Part shown: positions 8,642-18,132 of the stretch, in pieces
Layout: the number at the start of each line of letters is the position of its first letter
How positions within the stretch are numbered: the first letter of the stretch is position 1
NCBI RefSeq assembly: GCF_001598035.1
Contig: NZ_CP014835.1
Location: 1,649,001-1,713,000, forward strand
Length of the DNA stretch: 64,000 nt
Direction of reading: 5' to 3'
Origin: Streptococcus halotolerans
Lineage (GTDB): Bacteria; Bacillota; Bacilli; Lactobacillales; Streptococcaceae
Notes under the pieces: model-generated
Databases searched by the model: none
Seen by the model: only the letters and a program-made list of their open reading frames with translations
Told to the model about the DNA's origin: nothing
Translations under genes and position numbers: made by a program

Positions 8642-9365
8642 TTATCAACAGATACGAGGTTTGTTAATTTGGAGTTATGTCAGAAATAAATCTCTAATAA
8701 TACTTTGTAGTATTGTCCAGTTTTTCATGTCTATTGCTCTGATTTATGGCTATTCATTAATTGTAGAACCCAGAACTCTAGAAGCGCAACTTTATTTGGC
8801 TTCAGGTGCAGTGACTTTAGGTATGATAACAATAGGCTGTACCATTGCTGCGCAAACTATCAGTAGCGCAAAGCAAGATGGACTCGTAGCCTACTTGAAA
8901 ACCTTACCTGTAAAAAGAAGTTTTATTCTCTTTTCTGAACTGTTTATTTGGGCTATCGTCTCTTTTTTGGGTGTCATCCTATCTCTAATCACAGTCTTTG
9001 TAAAATTTCACTTTTTACCACAGCTGTCCATTGGGAGTTTTGGGATTCTATGGTTAATCCTATTAACCATGCTATCAATAGGATTTGCCATTGCCTATTC
9101 GACTTCACCAAGTGCCATGTCTCTAATCACTCAATTAATCCTCATGATTGGCTTACTATTTTCACCTATAATGTTTCCCGCAGATAGAATACCTGCCTTT
9201 TTACTAAGGCTGTACAGCCTTCTCCCCTTTGTTCCTGCTGGAAATCTCATTAGGTTATCTGTCTATCAAGATTATCCTGTGGCTGCTCGTGACATTTTTG
9301 TTTTATTGTTTTGGTTGCTCTTGACGAGTTCACTCTCAGTGTGGCAACTACACCGAAAAGTATGA
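8631..9365 (+). CDS. ABC-2 type permease of the peptide locus
   Basis: 244 residues with six hydrophobic segments spread evenly (for example LIILCSIVQFFMSIALIYGY near residue 20 and VLLFWLLLTSSLSVW near the end), the plan of ABC-2 permeases. The start is ATG 8631, which overlaps the ATPase stop and has GAGG about 10 bases upstream; an in-frame ATG at 8607 is farther inside the ATPase gene and less likely. With the preceding ATPase it should form the complete pump. A terminator follows within 60 bases, closing this operon before aspS. Confidence 0.85.
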   Translation: MKSNYQQIRGLLIWSYVRNKSLIILCSIVQFFMSIALIYGYSLIVEPRTLEAQLYLASGAVTLGMITIGCTIAAQTISSAKQDGLVAYLKTLPVKRSFILFSELFIWAIVSFLGVILSLITVFVKFHFLPQLSIGSFGILWLILLTMLSIGFAIAYSTSPSAMSLITQLILMIGLLFSPIMFPADRIPAFLLRLYSLLPFVPAGNLIRLSVYQDYPVAARDIFVLLFWLLLTSSLSVWQLHRKV

Positions 9366-9418
9366 TCATCATTTATAGTGATGATAGGGAATCCCTAGAG
9401 TAAAGGATTGTTTTTGTC

Positions 9419-9447
9419 AAAACTCCACCTAAAAGGGTGGGGTTTTT
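9419..9447 (+). terminator. Rho-independent terminator of the peptide/ABC operon
   Basis: AAAACTCCACC (9419-9429) pairs with GGTGGGGTTTT (9436-9446, one G-T pair), and T residues follow. It ends the inserted block just before the aspS promoter. Confidence 0.85.
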
Positions 9448-9457
9448 AAGTGCTTTT

Positions 9458-9466
9458 TGCTATAAT
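9458..9466 (+). promoter_or_regulatory. aspS extended -10 promoter
   Basis: TGcTATAAT matches the extended -10 exactly, about 55 bases before the aspS start. No clear -35 is present because the preceding terminator occupies that space. Confidence 0.65.
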
Positions 9467-9521
9467 GATAAGGAATGATACGCAGGTCTTGTGTATGAAA
9501 TACTGATATACGGAGAATAAA

Positions 9522-11273
9522 ATGATTGAACGTAGTATGTATGCTGGTCGTGTTCGTAGCGAACACATTGGAACGGAAATCACCCTCAAGGGTTGGGTAG
9601 GACGTCGTCGCGATCTAGGTGGATTGATTTTTATTGATTTGCGTGACCGTGAAGGGATCATGCAGCTGGTGATCAATCCTGAAGAGGTTTCAAATGACGT
9701 GATGGCAACCGCTGAAAGCCTTCGTAACGAATATGTTATTGAAGTGACAGGGACTGTTGAAGCGCGCCAGCAGGCTAACGATAATCTTGCAACGGGTGCT
9801 GTTGAGTTGAAAGTAAGCGCCTTGAGCATTCTTAATGTTGCCAAAACAACACCTTTTGAAATTAAAGACGGTGTGGAAGTTTCTGATGATAATCGTCTAA
9901 AATACCGTTATTTGGATCTTCGTCGTCCAGAAATGTTGGAAAACTTCAAACTACGTGCTAAAGTGACACATTCTATCCGAAACTATTTGGATGCGCTTGA
10001 ATTTATCGATGTTGAAACTCCGATGCTGACCAAGTCAACGCCAGAAGGTGCGCGTGACTATCTTGTGCCATCTCGTGTCAGCCAGGGTCATTTTTACGCT
10101 CTTCCACAAAGCCCACAAATCACGAAACAATTGTTGATGAATGCTGGTTTTGATCGCTACTATCAAATTGTGAAGTGTTTCCGTGATGAGGACTTGCGTG
10201 GAGACCGTCAACCGGAGTTTACACAGGTCGATTTAGAAACATCATTTCTTAACGAGCAAGAAATTCAAGATATTGTTGAAGGCATGATTGCCAAAGTCAT
10301 GAAAGATACTAAGGGGATTGATGTAACCTTGCCATTCCCTCGAATGGCTTATGATGACGCTATGAATCTTTATGGTTCAGATAAACCAGATACGCGTTTT
10401 GACATGCTTTTACAGGACTTGACAGATATTGTCAAGGACGTTGACTTTAAAGTCTTCTCAGAAGCTCCAGCGGTTAAAGCCGTTGTCGTTAAAGGAAGCG
10501 CGGATAAGTATTCCCGTAAAGACATCGACAAGATGACAGAATTTGCTAAACAATTTGGTGCCAAAGGCCTCGCCTGGATCAAGGTAACAGACGGCGCTAT
10601 CGCTGGTCCTGTTGCTAAATTCTTGACAAGTATCGAAGCTGACTTGACAGCTGCTTTACAACTTGAAGAAAATGACTTGGTGCTATTTGTTGCAGATAAG
10701 CTTGAAGTAGCTAATGATACACTTGGTGCTTTACGTGGTCGTATTGCCAAAGAGCTTGACATGATTGACAACTCTAAATTCAACTTCCTTTGGGTTGTAG
10801 ATTGGCCAATGTTTGAATGGTCTGAAGAAGAAGGACGTTACATGTCAGCCCATCATCCATTTACTTTGCCAACGAAAGACTCTGCTCATGAGCTTGAAGG
10901 TGAGTTAGCCAATGTTCGTGCTGTTGCCTATGATATTGTTCTGAATGGTTATGAACTCGGTGGTGGGAGTCTTCGTATTAACGAAAAAGAGATGCAAGAG
11001 CGTATGCTTAAGGCACTTGGCTTTACAGAAGAAGATGCCTATGAACAATTTGGTTTCTTATTAGAAGCGATGGATTACGGCTTCCCTCCACATGGTGGTT
11101 TAGCGATTGGGCTTGACCGTTTTGTCATGCTGCTAGCTGGCAAGGACAATATTCGTGAAGTGATTGCCTTCCCTAAAAACAATAAAGCCACTGACCCTAT
11201 GACGCAGGCACCAAGCGTGGTTGCTGACAAACAACTTGAGGAATTAGCCCTACAATTACAGTTAAATGACTAA
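9522..11273 (+). CDS. aspS: Aspartyl-tRNA synthetase
   Basis: 583 residues, the bacterial length with a GAD insertion. It charges tRNA-Asp in the cytoplasm. The N-terminal OB-fold anticodon domain includes [13 protein letters not shown]. The class II core has motif 2 in [18 protein letters not shown] and motif 3 in [13 protein letters not shown]; the GAD domain lies at about residues 290-410. The start ATG 9522 has GGAG 8 bases upstream and fits the family N-terminus (SMYAGRVR). The stop overlaps the next gene by 8 bases, so the two are probably translated together. In S. pyogenes this gene is next to hisS. Confidence 0.96.
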   Translation: MIERSMYAGRVRSEHIGTEITLKGWVGRRRDLGGLIFIDLRDREGIMQLVINPEEVSNDVMATAESLRNEYVIEVTGTVEARQQANDNLATGAVELKVSALSILNVAKTTPFEIKDGVEVSDDNRLKYRYLDLRRPEMLENFKLRAKVTHSIRNYLDALEFIDVETPMLTKSTPEGARDYLVPSRVSQGHFYALPQSPQITKQLLMNAGFDRYYQIVKCFRDEDLRGDRQPEFTQVDLETSFLNEQEIQDIVEGMIAKVMKDTKGIDVTLPFPRMAYDDAMNLYGSDKPDTRFDMLLQDLTDIVKDVDFKVFSEAPAVKAVVVKGSADKYSRKDIDKMTEFAKQFGAKGLAWIKVTDGAIAGPVAKFLTSIEADLTAALQLEENDLVLFVADKLEVANDTLGALRGRIAKELDMIDNSKFNFLWVVDWPMFEWSEEEGRYMSAHHPFTLPTKDSAHELEGELANVRAVAYDIVLNGYELGGGSLRINEKEMQERMLKALGFTEEDAYEQFGFLLEAMDYGFPPHGGLAIGLDRFVMLLAGKDNIREVIAFPKNNKATDPMTQAPSVVADKQLEELALQLQLND

Positions 11274-12204
11274 AAAAACGACTTTTCTTAAAAAAGTAAG
11301 ATATGAAGTAAATGTTGTTGCCAAACGGTTTGGTTTGTGGCGTACCTTACGAAGTATCTCCAGAGAAAAATACGCAGAGAAGATCTCGGCTTCTCTGCTT
11401 TATGGTATGTTATCTAGTATCGCTGTGAATTTCTTTTTTCAACCAGGCCATGTCTATTCAAGCGGTGCAACAGGTTTGGCACAGGTTATATCAGCCCTGA
11501 CGGAAAGAAGTTTTGGGTATGCAGCTCCTATTTCCTTGACTTTTTATGCTATCAATCTGCCATTGTTGATTTTAGCTTGGTACACAATCGGTCATAAATT
11601 CACCGTCTTCACCTTTATGGCAGTTTCGATGAGTTCTTTGTTTATTCATCTCATGCCTCAGGTAACTTTAACAACTGATCCCTTGATTAATGCTATTTTT
11701 GGTGGATTGTTCATGGGCTTAGGTGTCGGTGTCGGGCTTCGCTCTCGAATTTCTAGTGGTGGTACCGATATTGTTTCTTTGACGATTCGGAAGAAAACAG
11801 ATCGTAATGTGGGTAGCATCTCCCTCATTGTTAATGGGGTGATTATGATTTTTGCTGGTCTTCTTTTCGGTTGGCAATATGCGCTCTATTCTATGATTAC
11901 TATTTTTGTGTCAAGTCGTGTCACTGATGCAATTTATACTAAGCAAAAGAAAATGCAGGCCATGATTGTGACATCAAGACCTGAGCGTGTGGTGGCTATG
12001 ATTCATAAGAAATTACATCGCGGCGTAACATCGATAAACGATGCTCATGGGACTTATAAACATGAGGATAAGGCGGTGCTCTTAGCTATTATCACACGGG
12101 AAGAATACACAGAATTTAAACAACTAATGGCAAAAGCAGATCCTCGAGCATTTGTTTCTATTTCGGAGAACGTTCAGATAATCGGAAGATTTAACGATGA
12201 CTAA
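11266..12204 (+). CDS. YitT-family membrane protein
   Basis: 312 residues. A basic N-terminal stretch of about 35 residues is followed by five to six hydrophobic segments and a cytoplasmic C-terminal domain of about 80 residues (from about 230), the YitT/DUF2179 plan. The family signature [15 protein letters not shown] is present. Function in the family is unknown; some members have been linked to envelope homeostasis or transport. It overlaps aspS by 8 bases and is followed by a terminator and then by a second copy of the same family, which suggests an old tandem duplication. Confidence 0.8.
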   Translation: MTKKTTFLKKVRYEVNVVAKRFGLWRTLRSISREKYAEKISASLLYGMLSSIAVNFFFQPGHVYSSGATGLAQVISALTERSFGYAAPISLTFYAINLPLLILAWYTIGHKFTVFTFMAVSMSSLFIHLMPQVTLTTDPLINAIFGGLFMGLGVGVGLRSRISSGGTDIVSLTIRKKTDRNVGSISLIVNGVIMIFAGLLFGWQYALYSMITIFVSSRVTDAIYTKQKKMQAMIVTSRPERVVAMIHKKLHRGVTSINDAHGTYKHEDKAVLLAIITREEYTEFKQLMAKADPRAFVSISENVQIIGRFNDD

Positions 12205-12226
12205 AGGGGCTGAGCCCCTTTTTTAA
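12204..12226 (+). terminator. Rho-independent terminator
   Basis: AAGGGGC and GCCCCTT flank a 3-base loop and are followed by six T residues, directly at the end of the first yitT-like gene. Confidence 0.9.
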
Positions 12227-12421
12227 CCCGAGGTTAGACATTATACAATAAGAGGGCTAGGCAGCCTGGGGTTGGATAGTTAGATAGTCGAAGGGATTTT
12301 CCTGCTGTAGTCTGGACTCCCTGATGACTATACTAAGGTAAAAGGAGCCATCGGTTCTTTTTATGACGATGAAATGAAACACTCATCTTTGAAAAATAAG
12401 ATGTTAAAAAGAGGTAATGGT

Positions 12422-13300
12422 ATGAAATTTAGATGGCATCTTTCAGATAGTATTCATCTGGTTTGGATTGCATTAGGGACAGCTTTATATGCATTTGGGT
12501 TTGTGAACTTCAATATGGCCAATCATCTAGCAGAGGGTGGCGTATCGGGGATCACTTTGATTTTACATGCTCTTTTTGGCATAGATCCTGCCTTGTCGTC
12601 GTTACTGATTAATTTACCACTCTTTGTTTTGGGAGCTCGCGTTTTTGGAAAGAAATCGCTGCTGCTAACGATTTATGGTACGGTGACCCTATCTATTTTC
12701 ATTTGGCTTTGGCAACGTATTCCGATGGAACTTGGTCTACAAGATGATATGATGCTGGTCGCGATTGTAGCAGGTATTTTTTCTGGAACGGGCAGTGGAA
12801 TTGTCTTTCGTTACGGTGCTACAACTGGCGGTACAGATATTGTTGGTCGTGTTTTGGAAGAAAAAGTAGGGATGAATCTGGGTCAAACCTTGCTGATGAT
12901 TGATGTTTTGGTGTTAGCATCTTCTTTGGTTTATATTGATCTAAAGCATATGCTCTATACTTTAATCGCTAGTTTTGTTTTTAGTCAAGTTCTGACAGTT
13001 GTGCAAAATGGTGGTTATATGGTTCGTGGTATGCTGATTATTACCAAAGAGTCGGACAAGGCTGCGGCAGCTATTTTACAAGAAATCAGTCGAGGAGTGA
13101 CTTACCTACAAGGAAAAGGAGCTTATACCGGTCATGAATTTGATGTTCTTTACGTCGTTTTGAATCCTAGTGAAGTGCGTGAAGTCAAAGATATCTTGGC
13201 AGTACTAGATCCAAATGCCTTTATTTCAGTGCTTAATGTTGATGAAGTGATTTCTTCAGATTTCAAAATTAGGCGAAAAAAAGTCGACAAAAGGGTATAA
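12422..13300 (+). CDS. YitT-family membrane protein, second copy
   Basis: 292 residues from ATG 12422, which has AGAGG 8 bases upstream; an in-frame ATG at 12374 has no ribosome site. It shares the family plan with the previous gene: hydrophobic N-terminal two thirds, the signature ATTGGTDIVGRVLEEK, and a C-terminal DUF2179 domain from about residue 210. It lies outside the aspS transcript because a terminator intervenes. Its own terminator follows at 13347-13374. Function unknown. Confidence 0.8.
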   Translation: MKFRWHLSDSIHLVWIALGTALYAFGFVNFNMANHLAEGGVSGITLILHALFGIDPALSSLLINLPLFVLGARVFGKKSLLLTIYGTVTLSIFIWLWQRIPMELGLQDDMMLVAIVAGIFSGTGSGIVFRYGATTGGTDIVGRVLEEKVGMNLGQTLLMIDVLVLASSLVYIDLKHMLYTLIASFVFSQVLTVVQNGGYMVRGMLIITKESDKAAAAILQEISRGVTYLQGKGAYTGHEFDVLYVVLNPSEVREVKDILAVLDPNAFISVLNVDEVISSDFKIRRKKVDKRV

Positions 13301-13344
13301 ACCAGAGGCCTGGTCAATGATAAACGAGGAATAATATTAAGTAG

Positions 13345-13374
13345 GAGAGGAGAACATTCTGGTCTCCTCTTTTT
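13345..13374 (+). terminator. Rho-independent terminator
   Basis: GAGGAGA (13347-13353) pairs with TCTCCTC (13363-13369) and is followed by TTTTT. It ends the second yitT-like gene. Confidence 0.8.
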
Positions 13375-13432
13375 AGTTTTTTAAGAAGAGGAGTTTCATT
13401 GCTTACTATTGTGGTTATTAGAAGTTTTTTGA

Positions 13433-13492
13433 TACTCAAAAAGCCCTATCGTCCCTGCGGCGGCATTTACCTACTACAGAAACGATAGCGCC
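13433..13492 (-). repeat. Hairpin element related to the left end of the ISL3-family IS
   Basis: Read on the minus strand, this 60-base stretch matches the first about 60 bases of the IS at 14852 at roughly 70% (shared words TTTCTGTAGT, GGTAAAT, CTTTTTGA). Both fold into a stem, and the stem bases differ in a paired way: CTATAAT with ATTATGG in the IS end, CTATCGT with ACGATAG here. It follows the ohr stop and is followed by a T run on that strand, so it probably acts as the ohr terminator. Confidence 0.6.
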
Positions 13493-13501
13493 TCGACCAA
13501 C

Positions 13502-13948
13502 TTATCTAGCTTCTTTATTGGCATCATAATCAACACCAATAATGGTGACATCGATATTACCACGTGTCGCTTTAGAGTAAGGACACACTTCATGAGCTTT
13601 TTCACCGAGTTCTTTAGCTTCATCTGCTGATTTACCATCAACAGAAACTTCGATTTCAACACCCAGTTTGAAATCAGCGCCATCTGCTTTGAAGAGTTGT
13701 GTGCGCTGGGTAATCATTGACTTAGCTTTGATATTTTCTAGTGCAAGTACAACTTCTAAGGCACTATTGAAGCAGGCTGAGTAACCAAGTGCAAACAGTT
13801 GTTCAGGGTTTGTACCATTACCGTCACCTCCCATTTCTTTAGGACTTGAAATGGTGACTTGAAAACTACTGTTTTCAACATAGCTAATACCACTACGTCC
13901 ACCAGTGTTTACAGCAGAAGTTTCATAGATTTTTTGATAATTTGACAT
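13502..13948 (-). CDS. Organic hydroperoxide resistance protein (Ohr/OsmC family)
   Basis: 148 residues, the normal Ohr size. The two catalytic cysteines are in YSACFNSALE (about residue 60) and HEVCPYSKATRGN (about residue 124), the Ohr-type pattern. The enzyme reduces organic peroxides with thiol or lipoyl electron donors in the cytoplasm. The start has GGAGGTG five bases upstream. It is monocistronic, with a -10 at 13973-13978 and a hairpin after the stop. No ohrR-like regulator is adjacent; the neighbouring regulator gene is an XRE pseudogene. The general OsmC family is the looser alternative. Confidence 0.88.
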   Translation of the reverse strand: MSNYQKIYETSAVNTGGRSGISYVENSSFQVTISSPKEMGGDGNGTNPEQLFALGYSACFNSALEVVLALENIKAKSMITQRTQLFKADGADFKLGVEIEVSVDGKSADEAKELGEKAHEVCPYSKATRGNIDVTIIGVDYDANKEAR

Positions 13949-13972
13949 ATCAGCACCTCCATATCTAATGTC

Positions 13973-13978
13973 ATTATA
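13973..13978 (-). promoter_or_regulatory. ohr -10 box
   Basis: TATAAT on the minus strand, 25 bases upstream of the ohr start. The -35 region is poor. Confidence 0.5.
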
Positions 13979-14098
13979 GCATTTTCAAGGTTAAAAGGCA
14001 GACTAGTTGTTTATTGATTTGACAAATCAGTCTTAGCTAATCTGTTTAGCGAAAAAGATAATCAAGTTGACAGGTCTGTAAAGATGCGTTAAGTCACT

Positions 14099-14141
14099 TG
14101 TCAAAAGATGTTGACACATTTTTAATATCATGTCAAAAGAT
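14099..14141 (+). repeat. Direct repeat TGTCAAAAGAT, possible regulator operator
   Basis: TGTCAAAAGAT occurs at 14099-14109 and again at 14131-14141, 32 bases or about three helical turns apart, with TTGACA at 14111-14116 between them. It sits upstream of the broken XRE regulator gene and may be its old operator. Confidence 0.4.
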
Positions 14142-14241
14142 TTAGTAGAATAGGCTGAATAAAAGCGATAAACTAGGAGTGACTGAGGAAGTTAGGGAAT
14201 TGGTGACGGATTTCAGAAGGGAGGTATCGCCTAGAAGTTGA

Positions 14242-14816
14242 GAAAACATTAAAAGTTATCGTCAGCAGTTCAATTTATCTTAGGAAAAATTGGCAGAAAA
14301 GATCTATGTGACTAGACAAAAGATCTCTAACTGGGAGACTGACAAGTCCTATCCAGATGTTCACTCGCTCGTCTTACTTAGTCATTGTTTTAAGGTTTCC
14401 TTGGCTCAACTAATTGAAGGAGATCTCGATAAAATGAAAAAAATTGTTAAGAAAGAAGATATCGATCTTATGGATTGCTATGCCAAAAAGATGATGTGGG
14501 CAATGTTAGCTCTCTTGTTTACGGTGTTTCCTGCTTTTTATTATTTAGATTGGTGGGGATTTCTCGTTTATCTGCCTTTAGCAGCTTTTGGAATCTATTA
14601 TGCTCATAAGGTTGAAAAATAAAGGCCAATTATGATTTGAAAACGTATCGTCAAATGCTTGCCTTTAGTCAAGGAAAAACTTTGGATGATTTAGAGACCA
14701 GCATTGAAAAAGCTAAGTACCCTTATCAAAAGCCTTTGATTGTTCTTGGTTTCATTCTAGCTTTTGCAGTTTTAGCCATTTTTCCTACCTTGATTGATGT
14801 GAGGTTCTTACCATAA
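14242..14816 (+). pseudogene. XRE-family regulator with C-terminal membrane segments, broken
   Basis: Conceptual reading starts about 14242 (ENIKSYRQQFNLS) and gives a helix-turn-helix domain (EKLAEKIYVTRQKISNWETD) followed by two hydrophobic segments, then, after a frame change, a tail ending PTLIDVRFLP at TAA 14814-14816. Lesions: no start codon and a TGA before 14242, TAG at 14281-14283 where relatives have Gln, and a lost base in the A run near 14615-14620 that gives TAA at 14620-14622. Intact members of this common streptococcal type are about 180-190 residues. A TTG-started fragment from 14290 would lack the first helix of the DNA-binding domain. The ISL3 insertion immediately follows its terminator. 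Confidence 0.75.
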
Positions 14817-14820
14817 TGTA

Positions 14821-14850
14821 AAAAACACGGCCGTGGAGGTCGTGTTTTTT
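14821..14850. terminator. Terminator hairpin interrupted at its T tract by the IS
   Basis: AAAAACACG (14821-14829) pairs with CGTGTTTTT (14841-14849). It was once the shared terminator of the XRE gene and the convergent argS; the IS now sits at its last base. Confidence 0.8.
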
Positions 14851-14851
14851 A

Positions 14852-16269
14852 GGCTCTATAATTTCTGTAGTGGGTAAATTCTTCTCGGAGATTATGGAGT
14901 CTTTTTGAATATAGCAAAAAAGTCCCATATGACTTATAATGAAGAGCAACCAAACCACTCATTAGAAAGACTCATATGGAACAATTAGATTATATCAAAG
15001 ATTCGCTTGACATTAAAGACCCTAACATCACTTTTGAAAAGACATTTGACAAGTTCTTCACTCACAGAGAGTATCATGCCAAGTTAGATTATGATGCCCC
15101 GCAATGCCCTGATTGTCAAGGAAAAATGACAAAGTACGATTTCCAAAAGCCTTGCAAAATTCCCTATCTGGAAATGGCGGGTTGTAAAGTACTGATTCGT
15201 CTCAAAAAGCGTCGCTTCAAATGTCAAGCGTGTGGGAAAATGGCTGTCGCTAAGACCTCTCTAGTCAGAGAAAATCATCAGATTCCCAACATCATTAACC
15301 ACAAAATCACCGACAAACTCATGAGCCGTGAAGCAATGACAAAAATCGCTGAAGACCTGTCTATCTCTGTGTCAACTGTCTATCGGCAACTCAACCGCTT
15401 TGAGTGCAAGACCGATTTAACCTGGTTACCTGAGAACATGTCCTGGGATGAGTATGCTTTCAAGAAGGGAAAGATGAGCTTTATTGCCCAAGATTTCGAT
15501 GCTAACAAGATTATCGCTATCCTTGATGGGCGGACGCAAGCTGTCATCAGAAATCATTTCATGCGGTATTCTCACAAGGTGCGCAGTCGTGTCAAAGTCA
15601 TCACCATGGATATGTTTAGTCCCTATTATGACATCGCTAAGCAACTGTTTCCTAAGGCGAAGATTGTTCTCGATAGGTTCCACATTGTTCAACAGTTATC
15701 TCGTGCTATGAACCGTCTCCGTATCCAAATCATGAACCAATTTGAGCGTCAATCTCACGACTATAAGGCCTTGAAACGTTACTGGAAACTCATCCAACAA
15801 GATAGTCGTAACCTAAACGATAAACGGTTTTATCGTCCAACTTTTCGCATGCACTTGACCAATCAAGAGATTGTGCAACGTCTTTTGAACTACTCTGATG
15901 AGCTACGTCACCACTATGAACTCTTCCAATGCCTTCTCTTTCATTTCCAAGAAAAGCAGGAGAAACACTTCTTTGAACTCATTTCTGATACCATCAAACA
16001 GGTCCATCCCATCTTCAAGACCGTCTTGTCAACCTTTCTAAAAGACAAAGAGAAGATTATTAATGCTCTGAAACTACCTTATTCCAATGCCAAACTAGAG
16101 GCCACCAACAACCTTATTAAAGTCATTAAGCGAAATGCTTTTGGCTTTAGGAACTTCGAAAACTTCAAAAAACGGATTTATCTTGCTTTGAACACAACAA
16201 AAGAGAAGACCAAACTGGTCCTCTCTCGGTGTTAGCTATAAGTCAACCCACTACAGTTGACAAAGAGCC
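14852..16269 (+). mobile_element. ISL3-family insertion sequence, complete, with 8-bp target duplication
   Basis: The ends are imperfect inverted repeats: GGCTCTATAATTTCTGTAGT at the left, and at the right (read inward) GGCTCTTTGTCAACTGTAGT. GTTTTTTA occurs directly outside each end (14844-14851 and 16270-16277), a perfect 8-base target duplication as expected for ISL3 elements. The 1418-base element contains a single intact transposase gene, so it may still be mobile. Confidence 0.95.
14976..16235 (+). CDS. ISL3-family transposase
   Basis: 419 residues, full length for the family. It has N-terminal zinc-binding Cys pairs (CPDC and CQAC), a helix-turn-helix (EDLSISVSTVYRQLNRF), then the DDE catalytic domain: an Asp in SWDEYAFKKG, an Asp in VITMDMFSPY and the Glu in KLEATNNLIKVIKR. 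No stop or frameshift is visible. It is the only gene of the IS and ends 34 bases before the right end. Confidence 0.95.
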   Translation: MEQLDYIKDSLDIKDPNITFEKTFDKFFTHREYHAKLDYDAPQCPDCQGKMTKYDFQKPCKIPYLEMAGCKVLIRLKKRRFKCQACGKMAVAKTSLVRENHQIPNIINHKITDKLMSREAMTKIAEDLSISVSTVYRQLNRFECKTDLTWLPENMSWDEYAFKKGKMSFIAQDFDANKIIAILDGRTQAVIRNHFMRYSHKVRSRVKVITMDMFSPYYDIAKQLFPKAKIVLDRFHIVQQLSRAMNRLRIQIMNQFERQSHDYKALKRYWKLIQQDSRNLNDKRFYRPTFRMHLTNQEIVQRLLNYSDELRHHYELFQCLLFHFQEKQEKHFFELISDTIKQVHPIFKTVLSTFLKDKEKIINALKLPYSNAKLEATNNLIKVIKRNAFGFRNFENFKKRIYLALNTTKEKTKLVLSRC

Positions 16270-16282
16270 GTTTTTTATACTA

Positions 16283-17974
16283 TTACATTTCGTTTGGTGC
16301 TTCAACGCCAAGAAGACGAAGAGCTTCTTTAAGAACAGTTGCTGTCGCGTATGAAAGTGCTAGGCGACTGTCACGTTCTGGATTGTCATCGAGAATACGT
16401 GTGTGTGCATAGTATTTGTTGAAACTTTGTGCCAAATTGATAGCAAATTTAGCGATAATGGATGGCTCATAGTTGTCTGATGCACGTCTGATAATACGTG
16501 GGAAATCTTGAATCAATTTAATAATTTCCCAGCTTTCGTTGTCAGATAGGCTGTAGGTTGCCTCAGTATTTGGTTTGAAATCCGCTTTACGCAAGATTGA
16601 CTGGATACGCGCATGAGCATATTGGACGTAAGGACCAGTTTCTCCCTCGAAGGAAACCATGGTATCAAGGTCAAAGTCATAACCGTTCGTACGGTCTGTT
16701 TTAAGATCGTAGAATTTGATAGCTCCGACACCGACAGCACGGGCAATAGCTTCTTTATTTGGAAGATCTGGGTTCTTAGCATCAATTTGAGATTGAGCAC
16801 GATTAACAGCTTCGTTAATTGTAGGTTCCAAAAGGATAACATTACCTTTACGAGTTGACAATTTTTTACGTTCTTTAGTAACCAGACCAAAAGCAACGTG
16901 ATGCATATCATCTGACCAGTCATATCCCATTTCTTTCAGAACCGCTTTAAGCTGTTTGAAGTGGGCAGCTTGTTCGTTACCAACAACATAGATGGATTTA
17001 GCAAAGTCATAAGTACGTTTACGATAAAGAGCAGCTGCGAGGTCACGGGTGATATAAAGTGTAGCACCATCCGATTTTTTAATCATAGCTGGGTGTTCGA
17101 TACCGTATTTTTCAAGGTTAATGACTTGAGCTCCTCGAGAGTCTTGGAGAAGGTCTTTTTCTTCTAAAAGATCAATCACTTCATCCATCTTGTCATTGTA
17201 GAAGGCTTCACCATTGTAAGAGTCAAAATCCACTGCAAGCCCCTGATAAATTCGGTTAAATTCAACGAGGCTTTCATCACGGAACCATTGCCAAAGAGAA
17301 ACAGCTTCCTCGTCATCAGCTTCTAATTTACGGAACCAATCACGTGCTTCGTCATCAAGAGAAGGATCTTCTTCAGCTTCAGCATTGATACGAACATAAA
17401 GTTTGAGAAGTTCTGAGATTGGATTAGCTTCAACAGCAGCTTGATCGCCCCATTTTTTATAAGCGACAATGAGCATACCAAACTGCTTGCCCCAATCTCC
17501 GAGGTGATTGATACGTACAGGGTTATAGCCTAATTTTTCCACGATGTACGCTAAACTATCTCCTATAACAGTTGAACGTAAGTGTCCAATAGAGAATGGT
17601 TTGGCAATGTTAGGACTAGACATATCTAAGATAATGTTGCGGTTTTGGCCAAGATTTTGGTCAGCGTAGTGGCTGCCATGTTGAACAACCTCTGCTAAGA
17701 CTTGTCCTGAGATTTTGGATTTGTCTAAGAAAAAGTTGACGTAAGGGCCAACTGCCTGTACTTTTTCGAAGTCAGAAGCGTCAATTTGTTCAGCAACTTC
17801 AGCTGCAATCAAATTTGGTGCCTTGCGAAGGACTTTAGCTAATGAAAATGCTGGGAAAGCTAAGTCTCCCATGCTAGCATTTTTAGGTTTTTCAAGTAGT
17901 TGTTCAATGGTCTCTTGATCTAGGTCATTTAAGACAGCAGCAAGTTTTGAGGCGATTAGTTGTTTTTCAGTCAT
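16283..17974 (-). CDS. argS: Arginyl-tRNA synthetase
   Basis: 563 residues, class I synthetase that charges tRNA-Arg. The N-terminal Add-1 domain covers about residues 1-95. The HIGH motif is in [15 protein letters not shown] and the KMSKS-like loop in [12 protein letters not shown]. The C-terminal helical anticodon domain ends in [10 protein letters not shown]. The start is ATG 17974 with AGGAGAC upstream. It is divergent from argR, the common streptococcal arrangement. Its original downstream terminator now lies on the far side of the ISL3 element, so read-through into the IS antisense strand is possible. Confidence 0.95.
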   Translation of the reverse strand: MTEKQLIASKLAAVLNDLDQETIEQLLEKPKNASMGDLAFPAFSLAKVLRKAPNLIAAEVAEQIDASDFEKVQAVGPYVNFFLDKSKISGQVLAEVVQHGSHYADQNLGQNRNIILDMSSPNIAKPFSIGHLRSTVIGDSLAYIVEKLGYNPVRINHLGDWGKQFGMLIVAYKKWGDQAAVEANPISELLKLYVRINAEAEEDPSLDDEARDWFRKLEADDEEAVSLWQWFRDESLVEFNRIYQGLAVDFDSYNGEAFYNDKMDEVIDLLEEKDLLQDSRGAQVINLEKYGIEHPAMIKKSDGATLYITRDLAAALYRKRTYDFAKSIYVVGNEQAAHFKQLKAVLKEMGYDWSDDMHHVAFGLVTKERKKLSTRKGNVILLEPTINEAVNRAQSQIDAKNPDLPNKEAIARAVGVGAIKFYDLKTDRTNGYDFDLDTMVSFEGETGPYVQYAHARIQSILRKADFKPNTEATYSLSDNESWEIIKLIQDFPRIIRRASDNYEPSIIAKFAINLAQSFNKYYAHTRILDDNPERDSRLALSYATATVLKEALRLLGVEAPNEM

Positions 17975-18089
17975 GATGTCTCCTTTGGTTTTTTGTTATT
18001 AACCATTTTAACATATTTTTCCAAAAGCTTAGTAGACTTTTTTGAAATTCTATGAATTTATATAAAAGATGAAAAAAACAGCCATTTTT

Positions 18090-18097
18090 GCTATAAT
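18090..18097 (+). promoter_or_regulatory. argR extended -10 promoter
   Basis: TGcTATAAT (hexamer 18092-18097), 36 bases before the argR start, with a T-rich stretch upstream and no clear -35. I could not pick out a convincing ARG box. Confidence 0.55.
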
Positions 18098-18132
18098 TTA
18101 GGGTGAGTTAGAGTAAAAAGGATACTATAAAA

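Noticed and set aside
9446..9844. Minus-strand frame over the aspS start
   Set aside because: Antisense to aspS and its promoter, with no family likeness.
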